Origin: an uncultured Gammaproteobacteria bacterium
Lineage (GTDB): Bacteria > Pseudomonadota > Gammaproteobacteria > Magnimaribacterales > D2472
Assembly (NCBI GenBank): GCA_913050015.1
Contig: CAJXAZ010000032.1
Coordinates: 1 to 8,775 of the forward strand
Length of the DNA stretch: 8,775 nt
Direction of reading: 5' to 3'
Part shown: positions 1 to 5,924 of the stretch, piece after piece
Layout: every line of letters starts with the position of its first letter
Numbering within the stretch: the first letter of the stretch is position 1
Translations under genes and position numbers: made by a program
The notes under the pieces: generated by a model
The model's input: the letters and a program-made list of their open reading frames with translations, nothing else
Told to the model about the DNA's origin: nothing
Database searches by the model: none

Positions 1-1337
1 ACTGCAAATGCCTGACTAACTTTGTTGTAAAGATCTGCTTTTATAAGCTCTTGAATAAAAATATGATCTGCTTCTCTAAGAATGGAGGTTTTCTCTTTGG
101 TTATTTCGCCTAATATCCTTACTCCTAATCCAGGTCCAGGGAACGGATGTCTATTCAACATCTCGGCTGAAAGACCAAGCTCAACACCCATTCTTCTGAC
201 CTCATCTTTAAATAGATCTCTAAGAGGTTCTACTAAATCCATCTTCATTTCATCTGGCAAGCCGCCAACATTATGATGAGATTTAATAACTCTTGCTTCT
301 TTTGATTCTGAACCAGAAGACTCAATAACATCAGGGTAAATAGTTCCCTGTGCTAAGAAATGCACATCCTTAATTTTTGTAGCCTCTGAATCAAATACAT
401 CAATAAAAGTTCTTCCGATGATCTTTCTTTTTTGCTCAGGATCTTCAACGCCTTTTAAATGCCTAAGAAAAACCTCTTCGCTATCTGCTTTAATAACATT
501 CAAGGACATATTTTCTTTAAATGTATTCATAACCTCATCAGCCTCACCCTTTCTGAGTAAGCCGTTATCTACAAATACACAAACAAGCTTATTACCTATA
601 GCTTCATGAAGTAATGCAGCAGTAACTGAAGAATCAACACCGCCAGATAAACCTAAAAGAACTTTATTATTTCCGACCTGTTCTTTGATTTCATTTATTC
701 TTTGGGCAATCAGATTATCCATTTTCCAATCAGCATTAACTTTGCATATTTTAAATAGGAAGTTATCGAGAATTGTTTTTCCGTCAGCTGTATGAGTTAC
801 CTCAGGATGAAATTGAATTGCATAAATAGGCTTAGAAGCATGCTGCATCGCGGCAATAGGAGCAGTAGCGGTTGAGGCAACTAGCTCGAAGCCATCCGGA
901 AGATCTTGAACTTGATCCCCATGACTCATCCAAACATTTAATGTTTTATCAAGATCAGAAAATAAAATAGAATCTGTACTTACTGTAAGTTCTGAATGCC
1001 CAAACTCTTTATGATCAGCTGACACAACCTGGCCACCCATTTGCTCAGCCAATGTTTGCATTCCATAACATATCCCCAATAAAGGAATATTTAGATCAAA
1101 TGCAACTTGAGGAATTCTTGGAGTATAGCTATTAGTTACTGAATCAGGTCCGCCTGACAAAATAATACCCTTAGGATTGATTGATCTAATTTTTTCTTCG
1201 CTAATATCCCAAGGTAGTATTTCAGAATAAACATTACTCTCTCTTACCCTTCTAGCTATCAATTGAGTATATTGAGATCCAAAATCTAATACCAATATGG
1301 TATCAACAGTCTTTTCATTTATAGATAAATTTGTCAC
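1..1337 (-). CDS. guaA: GMP synthase (glutamine-hydrolysing), C-terminus cut by window edge
   Basis: Cytosolic enzyme that aminates XMP to GMP with ATP and glutamine, the last step of GMP synthesis. About 445 residues are visible. The N-terminal class I glutamine amidotransferase domain (about 13-200) carries LGICYG with the nucleophile Cys90, and FHPEVTHT with the His177/Glu179 pair. The ATP pyrophosphatase domain follows, with the PP-loop SGGVDSS at 231-237. The XMP-binding/dimerisation part begins around 325 (FPGPGLGVRILGE) and the frame runs off the left edge at KVSQAFA. By comparison with E. coli GuaA (525 aa, known) roughly 75 residues are missing. The start is taken as GTG at 1337: it has an AAAGG ribosome site 7 bases upstream (1345-1349) and no ATG lies near the conserved VLDFGSQY. 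It sits 11 bases after guaB, so the two are probably co-transcribed. Family assignment is very secure; the exact start is less so. Confidence 0.97.
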   Translation of the reverse strand, partial: MTNLSINEKTVDTILVLDFGSQYTQLIARRVRESNVYSEILPWDISEEKIRSINPKGIILSGGPDSVTNSYTPRIPQVAFDLNIPLLGICYGMQTLAEQMGGQVVSADHKEFGHSELTVSTDSILFSDLDKTLNVWMSHGDQVQDLPDGFELVASTATAPIAAMQHASKPIYAIQFHPEVTHTADGKTILDNFLFKICKVNADWKMDNLIAQRINEIKEQVGNNKVLLGLSGGVDSSVTAALLHEAIGNKLVCVFVDNGLLRKGEADEVMNTFKENMSLNVIKADSEEVFLRHLKGVEDPEQKRKIIGRTFIDVFDSEATKIKDVHFLAQGTIYPDVIESSGSESKEARVIKSHHNVGGLPDEMKMDLVEPLRDLFKDEVRRMGVELGLSAEMLNRHPFPGPGLGVRILGEITKEKTSILREADHIFIQELIKADLYNKVSQAFA

Positions 1338-1344
1338 TTTTTTG

Positions 1345-1349
1345 CCTTT
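1345..1349 (-). promoter_or_regulatory. Ribosome binding site supporting the GTG start of guaA
   Basis: AAAGG on the minus strand, 7 bases before GTG at 1337 and overlapping the guaB stop codon. It is the main reason for choosing this GTG, since the frame has no ATG before the first conserved amidotransferase motif. Confidence 0.55.
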
Positions 1350-2812
1350 TAACTTCTTTGGTAATTCGGAGCTTCTTTAGTGATCATTACATCATGCACA
1401 TGGCTTTCGGCCATGCCTGCATTAGTAATCTCAATAAATTGACTATTATCTTGCATTTCAGCAATTGTTTTGCTTCCAACGTAACCCATGCTCTGTCTAA
1501 GCCCACCAATTAATTGATCTATAACACTAATTACCCATCCTTTAAAAGGAACCCTACCTTCAATACCCTCTGGGACTAATTTTTCTGAAGAAACATCTTC
1601 TTGAAAGTATCTATTTGCATCTTGCCTTTCAGTCATAGCGCCTATTGATCCCATGCCTCTATATGTTTTAAAGCTTCTTCCTTGATATAGCTCAACCTCT
1701 CCTGGGGCTTCTTCAGTTCCAGCAAATAGACCGCCAAGCATTACAGTATCAGCGCCAGCAGCTATTGCTTTTGCAACATCTCCTGAAAATCTAATTCCAC
1801 CGTCGGCAATAATGCCTATGTCATGATCTTTTAAAGCCTCTTTGATAGTAAGGATAGCTGTGATTTGAGGAACCCCAATACCTGCAATTATTCTAGTAGT
1901 ACATATTGAACCAGGTCCCATTCCAACCTTAACAGCATCTGCTCCTGCTTTAGCAAGTTCTATTGCGCCCTCAGGAGTGGCGACGTTTCCACCAATGACA
2001 TCAATACCAGGAAACTCTTTCTTAATAACTTTTATTGTTTCAATAACATTTTTTGAATGGCCATGAGCGCTGTCAATTGCAAATAAATCAACACCAACTT
2101 CGTTCAAAGCCCTGGCTCTTTCCAAAGTATCGGAACCTGTACCCAAAGCTGCCCCAACTAGCAATCTTCCAGATAAGTCTTTTGTGGCATTTGGATGTTC
2201 AGCTGACTTCTCTATGTCTTTCATAGTGACTAAGCCCGTTAAAGACTTCTCATCATCAAGAACAAGAATTTTTTCAATTCTATTCTCATACATTAATTTT
2301 TTAACTTCATCTTGAGAGGTTCCTTCTGGAACTGTTACAAGTTTTTCTAATGGGGTCATAATTGATGAAACTGGTCCTGCCATATCATCTGCGTATCTGA
2401 AGTCTCTACTAGTTACAATTCCTTTTAGCACGCCATCATCTACAACAGGCATTCCAGATATATTAAGTTCATCTGTAAGCTGCTTAAGCTCAGCGATAGA
2501 CCTGCTAGATCTTATTGTTGTTGGGTCTCTAACAACACCACTTTCATGCTTCTTAACTGCTCTAACCTGGGCAGCTTGGTCCTCTATAGAGCTATTTTTA
2601 TGAATTATTCCTATTCCACCGGCTTCTGCTAATGCAATTGCCATTCTGGATTCTGTAACAGTATCCATAGCCGCAGATATAAGAGGCATCTTAATAGAAA
2701 TATTTTTGGTTAATTTAGTTTCCGTTGAAGCTTCACTTGGAATGAAGTCACTATACCTCGGTAAAAGAAGTACGTCGTCGAATGTTAATGCTTTTAATTT
2801 TACTTTGTCCAT
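1349..2812 (-). CDS. guaB: Inosine-5'-monophosphate dehydrogenase
   Basis: Catalyses NAD-dependent oxidation of IMP to XMP, the committed step of guanine nucleotide synthesis; cytosolic, normally a tetramer or octamer. The 487 residues match the usual length (E. coli 488, known). The catalytic barrel begins at ALTFDDVLLLP (8-18) and is interrupted by a pair of CBS domains at about 95-205 (ISGMPVVDDG and IEKILVLDDE are the two typical strands). The catalytic loop GPGSICTTR places the nucleophile at Cys304; the flap arginine-tyrosine pair is NRYFQ (Arg401-Tyr402), and EGIEGRVP and the C-terminal SHVHDV are conserved. The ATG at 2812 gives the family-typical short N-terminus before the barrel. 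No Shine-Dalgarno sequence precedes it; a TATAAT box ends 6 bases upstream instead. guaA follows after 11 bases. I saw no PurR-like operator. CBS domains in this family bind adenine/guanine nucleotides and tune activity. Confidence 0.98.
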   Translation of the reverse strand: MDKVKLKALTFDDVLLLPRYSDFIPSEASTETKLTKNISIKMPLISAAMDTVTESRMAIALAEAGGIGIIHKNSSIEDQAAQVRAVKKHESGVVRDPTTIRSSRSIAELKQLTDELNISGMPVVDDGVLKGIVTSRDFRYADDMAGPVSSIMTPLEKLVTVPEGTSQDEVKKLMYENRIEKILVLDDEKSLTGLVTMKDIEKSAEHPNATKDLSGRLLVGAALGTGSDTLERARALNEVGVDLFAIDSAHGHSKNVIETIKVIKKEFPGIDVIGGNVATPEGAIELAKAGADAVKVGMGPGSICTTRIIAGIGVPQITAILTIKEALKDHDIGIIADGGIRFSGDVAKAIAAGADTVMLGGLFAGTEEAPGEVELYQGRSFKTYRGMGSIGAMTERQDANRYFQEDVSSEKLVPEGIEGRVPFKGWVISVIDQLIGGLRQSMGYVGSKTIAEMQDNSQFIEITNAGMAESHVHDVMITKEAPNYQRS

Positions 2813-2817
2813 GTCGG

Positions 2818-2823
2818 ATTATA
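2818..2823 (-). promoter_or_regulatory. Candidate -10 box (TATAAT) just ahead of guaB
   Basis: A perfect TATAAT on the minus strand, separated from the guaB ATG by only 5 bases (CCGAC). Usual spacing would start the transcript at or beside the ATG, giving a leaderless message, which fits the absence of a ribosome site. The -35 region at 17 bases is only a T-run (TTTTTT), a poor match. If not a promoter, guaB would have to be read from the fumC-phhB-queCE transcript. Confidence 0.4.
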
Positions 2824-2838
2824 ACCAAGACTGAGAAG

Positions 2839-2869
2839 AAAAAAAAGTACCTAGTCGATTCCTAGTAAC
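2839..2869 (-). terminator. Possible weak intrinsic terminator at the end of queE
   Basis: Reading on the minus strand, GTTACTAG and CTAGGTAC can pair as an AT-rich stem with a bulge on each side and a 7-base loop, and eight T residues follow directly (2839-2846). The stem contains the last codons and TAG stop of queE. Position and T-tract fit rho-independent termination, but the stem is weak and imperfect, so this may be only attenuating or fortuitous. Confidence 0.33.
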
Positions 2870-3474
2870 TTATGTTGCTGAATACTTAACTTCCAAATAG
2901 GGTCTTTTAAGCAATAATTGATAGCATCGGTTGTATTTTTGTCTTTATTCTCAGAATCCATAGGCTGCAAATAGAAATGCGTAAATTGCATATCTTTAAA
3001 AACATCTAGATTGAATTCATTTTGTGGATAAACAACCTTCAACTCATCTCCATGCTTTAACACCAATTCGCTCCCCGCCTTGGGTGATACGCATATCCAA
3101 TCTATTTCAAAATCAATATCTAAAGTGCCGTTAGTTTCTATTGCTGTTTCATAATTATTATTTTTACATTCTGTGATTAGTTCTTTATCTAGTTGAAGCA
3201 TCGGCTCACCACCAGTGAAGACAATGTAGCCATTTTCTTTCGAGGACCAGATCTCATTTATTTTTTTAACCAAGGATTCAGCAGAATACTTTCCACCATT
3301 GATTCCATCAGTACCAACAAAGTCAGTGTCACAGAATTGGCATATGGCAGTACTTCTATGTTTCTCTCTTCCAGTCCATAGATTACAACCTGAAAACCTT
3401 ACAAAAACAGCAGCCCTTCCACTCTGAGCTCCCTCTCCCTGTATGGTTTTGTATATCTCTTTAATAGAATACAT
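2851..3474 (-). CDS. queE: 7-carboxy-7-deazaguanine synthase (radical SAM)
   Basis: Radical S-adenosylmethionine enzyme that contracts 6-carboxy-5,6,7,8-tetrahydropterin to 7-carboxy-7-deazaguanine (CDG), the substrate of QueC in preQ0/queuosine synthesis. In 207 residues it shows the N-terminal YKTIQGEG substrate region (8-15), the iron-sulfur cysteines Cys30, Cys45 and Cys48, the SAM-binding TGGEP (87-91), the strand ETNGT (113-117) and the C-terminal LSIQQHKLLGID typical of QueE. The cysteine spacing is C-x14-C-x2-C, not the common CxxxCxxC; this expanded form is known from Burkholderia QueE, so it is a variant rather than damage. The ATG at 3474 shares one base with the queC stop (TAATG) and has no visible ribosome site, which points to translational coupling. 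It is the last gene of the fumC-phhB-queC-queE cluster. Assignment is secure. Confidence 0.95.
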   Translation of the reverse strand: MYSIKEIYKTIQGEGAQSGRAAVFVRFSGCNLWTGREKHRSTAICQFCDTDFVGTDGINGGKYSAESLVKKINEIWSSKENGYIVFTGGEPMLQLDKELITECKNNNYETAIETNGTLDIDFEIDWICVSPKAGSELVLKHGDELKVVYPQNEFNLDVFKDMQFTHFYLQPMDSENKDKNTTDAINYCLKDPIWKLSIQQHKLLGID

Positions 3475-4130
3475 TAGGAATAAATTAAAGGATCAGACGA
3501 TTTATTATCAGCAAAAGCTTCCAGCCTCTCTACACAAGACCCGCACTTACCACATGCATTGTCCAAGCCCTCATAACAAGTCCATGTTTTTGAATAATCT
3601 AGATCCATATCTAGTCCTACCTTAAAGATTTCACCTTTATTAAGATTAATAAATGGAGCCATAACGCTTACTTCTGAAGGATCGCAAAGCCCTGCTGCTT
3701 GATTCATAGAATCTAAAAATGCCGGTCTACAATCTGGATAAATAAAGTGATCTCCTGCATGAGCGCCATACCAAACCTCACTAATGTTATTGGCTATGGA
3801 ATATGCGATAGCATAAGAAATAAATATCATATTTCTATTAGGAACTATTGTTGATTTCATGGACTCTTCTTTGTAGCTTCCATGAGGAATTTTATTATCA
3901 ACATCAACTAGAGAAGTAGAACCAAAAATACTTAAAGGATCTCCTATATCAATAAGCGTATGTTTTAAATTAAGTTCTTGGCAATTCTCTTTTGCATATT
4001 CAAGTTCTTTAATATGTTTCTGCCCGTATCCAAAAGAAATACAATCCACATCCAGTCCCTGGCTCAAGGCATGATGGAGCAATGTGAAGGAATCAGAACC
4101 TCCAGAATAGATGAGAGTTATTTTTTTCAC
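3474..4130 (-). CDS. queC: 7-cyano-7-deazaguanine (preQ0) synthase
   Basis: ATP-dependent enzyme that converts 7-carboxy-7-deazaguanine and ammonia to preQ0, directly downstream of the QueE reaction. The 218 residues are slightly shorter than E. coli QueC (231, known). The N-terminal PP-loop is SGGSDSFT (9-16), with Phe where the second Thr of the usual SGGxDSTT stands. VPNRNMIF (97-104) and the IYPDCRP segment (130-136) are family signatures, and the zinc site is Cys185, Cys193, Cys196 and Cys199 (C-x7-C-x2-C-x2-C). The start is GTG at 4130 in a GTGA overlap with the phhB stop, and the end overlaps queE by one base, so translation is likely coupled on both sides. The local ribosome site is weak. 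No queD, folE or queF is in view. preQ0 can feed tRNA queuosine or, in some phages and genomic islands, DNA modification; no transglycosylase is visible, so tRNA is the default reading. Confidence 0.95.
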   Translation of the reverse strand: MKKITLIYSGGSDSFTLLHHALSQGLDVDCISFGYGQKHIKELEYAKENCQELNLKHTLIDIGDPLSIFGSTSLVDVDNKIPHGSYKEESMKSTIVPNRNMIFISYAIAYSIANNISEVWYGAHAGDHFIYPDCRPAFLDSMNQAAGLCDPSEVSVMAPFINLNKGEIFKVGLDMDLDYSKTWTCYEGLDNACGKCGSCVERLEAFADNKSSDPLIYS

Positions 4131-4468
4131 TTTTCTAAATATAAGCTATCTGTTTTTGAAGCACATATAAAATCATTTTTATGTAGTCCTTCTATTTTGT
4201 GAGACCACCAAAAGACAGTAACTTTTCCCCACTCCAATACTATTTGAGGATGATGGTCTTCCTCATCGGCTATCTTAGTTAAATTATTAGTAAAATTTAT
4301 AGCACCTTGATAGTCTTTAAAACTAAATACTTTTTTTAACTGATGCATAGGGCTTTTAATTAAAGTCCATTCCATAAGATCAGGAATAAGGGTATTAATT
4401 TCTGCTTCAGATAACTTAGGCGCGTCTATTCTGCATGCCTCACAAGATTGTTCAGATAAATTAACCAC
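4127..4468 (-). CDS. phhB: Pterin-4a-carbinolamine dehydratase
   Basis: Small cytosolic enzyme that dehydrates 4a-hydroxytetrahydrobiopterin (pterin-4a-carbinolamine), regenerating the pterin cofactor after phenylalanine hydroxylase turnover; in bacteria without that hydroxylase its role is less clear. The 113 residues form the single PCD/DCoH fold. The signature DHHP (71-74) gives His72 and His73, and His90 lies 17 residues further on in WWSH, the spacing of the three active-site histidines in the rat protein (known: 61, 62, 79). The N-terminal CEACR-DAPKLS segment matches Pseudomonas PhhB as I recall it. The start is GTG at 4468: a TAG lies immediately upstream in frame, the next Met is at residue 32, and an AGG stands 8 bases before it. 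It overlaps fumC by 8 bases and queC by 4. phhA (phenylalanine hydroxylase) is not nearby. Confidence 0.93.
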   Translation of the reverse strand: MVNLSEQSCEACRIDAPKLSEAEINTLIPDLMEWTLIKSPMHQLKKVFSFKDYQGAINFTNNLTKIADEEDHHPQIVLEWGKVTVFWWSHKIEGLHKNDFICASKTDSLYLEK

Positions 4469-5852
4469 CTATGCCGCCTTTAGTTAATTTAGAAGGGTCT
4501 AACAGTTTTTTAAGCTCGTCTATACTAATTCCGGTCTCTTCATGCGCCACGTCAATAATAGGCTTATTATCTTTATAGGCCTTTTTAGCTATAGAAGCTG
4601 CTTTGCTGTATCCAATCAATCTATTCAAAGCTGTTACCAATATAGGGTTTTTAGATAATGATTCTTCAATGTTGCTCGTATTTATCTTAAAAGTTTTTAT
4701 AGCTTTATTAGCAAGAAGAGGCATAGAATTACCAAGAAGATTAATACTTTTTAATAAGTTGTAAGCGACTACAGGTAGCATGACATTTAATTGAAAATTG
4801 CCACTCTGCCCAGCAATACTTATAGTGACATCATTGCCAATAACGTCGGCACAAGCCATAGCAACAGCCTCTGGAATAACCGGATTAACTTTTCCAGGCA
4901 TGATACTGCTTCCAGGTTGAAGGGCTTCTAATTCTATTTCACCCAAGCCTGTTAAAGGTCCACTATTCATCCATCTTAAGTCGTTACATATTTTAGAAAG
5001 GATAATACTAAGGTTCTTTAAAGCAGAAGATAGCTCAACAGCATTATCAACAGAACTTAATCCTTGGTAGAAATTTTTAGCTGGCTTTGTTTTAAATTTT
5101 GTAAGTTTATTCACTTCAAGACAAAAGTTTTTTGAGAAATCTTTGTGGCTATTTATTCCTGTTCCAATAGCTGTTCCTCCCTGAGGAAGATCATTCATTC
5201 TGGTAGTAGCCAAAATTAAAGATTTTTTTACTGACTCTAATTGTGCTTTCCAACCAGATAACTCTTGAGAGAAATCTATTGGCATTGCATCCATTAAGTG
5301 AGTTCTACCTGTTTTAACATTACCTTTGGTGCTTACCATTTTTTTACCAATAGTATCAATCAGCAAATCTAGGTTAGGTAAAAGCAGTCTATGCATATCT
5401 ATTAAAGCACTAACACAAATAGCAGTCGGTATAACATCGTTCGAGCTTTGACTCATATTTACATCATCATTTGCATTTATTTTTAACTTTGACTGCTTTG
5501 AAGCAACATTAGCTATGACTTCATTGGCATTCATATTTGTACTCGTTCCAGAACCTGTTTGGAAGATATCCAAAGGAAAAGAAGTATCGTAATCACCTTG
5601 AATTACTTCTTTTGCTGCTATTTTTATTGCATTAGATTTTTTTACGTCTAATAGTTTTAATTTCTGGTTTGATGCAGCTGCTGAATATTTAATAATTCCT
5701 AAAGCTTCAATAAAAGATCTACCGAATGGGAAAGCAAACATAATGCCGCTAATTGTAAAATTATCTAATGCTCTTTGAGTTTGAGCTCCCCATAGTGCTT
5801 TTTGAGGGACCTTGACTTCACCAAGACTATCTTTTTCAATTCTAAATTTCAT
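4461..5852 (-). CDS. fumC: Fumarate hydratase, class II (FumC type)
   Basis: Iron-independent tetrameric fumarase that interconverts fumarate and L-malate in the TCA cycle. The 463 residues match the family (E. coli FumC 467, known). In order: RIEKDSLGEV and WGAQTQRA near the start, TGSGTSTNMNANEV (99-112), SQSSNDVIPTA (134-144), GRTHLMDAMP with the conserved His185 (182-191), GGTAIGTGIN (225-234), and the superfamily signature GSSIMPGKVNP (314-324), whose mobile loop carries the catalytic serine. The signature continues VIPEAV, as in aspartases and some Pseudomonas-type fumarases, rather than the TQxEA of E. coli FumC. The C-terminal LVTALNRLIGYSKAASIAKKA-like block is fumarase-specific, and aspartase hallmarks there are absent, so aspartase is unlikely. 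The ATG at 5852 has an AGGAG four bases upstream. It leads the overlapping cluster with phhB, queC and queE. Confidence 0.95.
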   Translation of the reverse strand: MKFRIEKDSLGEVKVPQKALWGAQTQRALDNFTISGIMFAFPFGRSFIEALGIIKYSAAASNQKLKLLDVKKSNAIKIAAKEVIQGDYDTSFPLDIFQTGSGTSTNMNANEVIANVASKQSKLKINANDDVNMSQSSNDVIPTAICVSALIDMHRLLLPNLDLLIDTIGKKMVSTKGNVKTGRTHLMDAMPIDFSQELSGWKAQLESVKKSLILATTRMNDLPQGGTAIGTGINSHKDFSKNFCLEVNKLTKFKTKPAKNFYQGLSSVDNAVELSSALKNLSIILSKICNDLRWMNSGPLTGLGEIELEALQPGSSIMPGKVNPVIPEAVAMACADVIGNDVTISIAGQSGNFQLNVMLPVVAYNLLKSINLLGNSMPLLANKAIKTFKINTSNIEESLSKNPILVTALNRLIGYSKAASIAKKAYKDNKPIIDVAHEETGISIDELKKLLDPSKLTKGGIGG

Positions 5853-5887
5853 AATGCTCCTGTATTTTGGTAATTTAATTTAGATAT

Positions 5888-5910
5888 GTTATTTTATCAT
5901 TAAAGATAAC
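5888..5910. repeat. Imperfect inverted repeat ahead of the aldolase-like gene
   Basis: GTTATTTTA (5888-5896) and TAAAGATAAC (5901-5910) are reverse complements except for one extra G at 5905, with a 4-base loop TCAT. The right arm directly abuts the ribosome site of the plus-strand gene and the repeat sits about 36 bases before the fumC start. It could be an operator for a dimeric regulator or a weak 5' hairpin in the message; AT-rich sequence makes chance repeats likely. Confidence 0.3.
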
Positions 5911-5916
5911 AGGGGG
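5911..5916 (+). promoter_or_regulatory. Ribosome binding site deciding the aldolase-like start
   Basis: AGGGGG stands 8 bases before ATG 5925 and 11 bases before the directly following ATG 5928. It favours 5925 and argues against the later Met at residue 25. Confidence 0.6.
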
Positions 5917-5924
5917 ATAAGTAA

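Larger units (their letters stand above)
5853..5924. promoter_or_regulatory. Divergent promoter region between fumC and the aldolase-like gene
   Basis: This 72-base AT-rich spacer is the only place where both transcription units can start. For the plus strand, TTGGTA (5867-5872) and TATTTT (5890-5895) stand 17 bases apart, each matching consensus at four of six positions. For the minus strand I see only poor matches, such as TATCTA or TAAATT boxes. The existence of promoters here is inferred from gene orientation; the exact boxes are uncertain. Confidence 0.45.

Noticed and set aside
82..609. Two short plus-strand open frames (82-276 and 418-609)
   Set aside because: They lie wholly antisense to guaA, show no recognisable domain or ribosome site, and look like chance frames opposite a conserved gene.
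1331..1513. Short plus-strand open frame across the guaB-guaA junction
   Set aside because: Antisense to the conserved end of guaB and the start of guaA; no family resemblance.
2851..4130. DNA-modification (dpd-type) or phage deazaguanine island
   Set aside because: No transglycosylase, DNA-processing, phage or mobile genes lie nearby; neighbours are housekeeping genes, so tRNA queuosine synthesis is the simpler reading.
3193..4202. Plus-strand open frames at 3193-3381, 3443-3625 and 3978-4202
   Set aside because: All are opposite queE, queC or phhB, whose minus-strand frames carry clear catalytic motifs.
4461..5852. Aspartate ammonia-lyase reading, suggested by KVNPVIPEAV
   Set aside because: The C-terminal block LVTALNxxIGYxKAA and other segments are fumarase-like and aspartase C-terminal hallmarks are lacking.
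5853..5924. Riboswitch or small RNA in the spacer before the aldolase-like gene
   Set aside because: At 72 bases with one weak hairpin it is too short and too simple for any riboswitch class I know, including preQ1.
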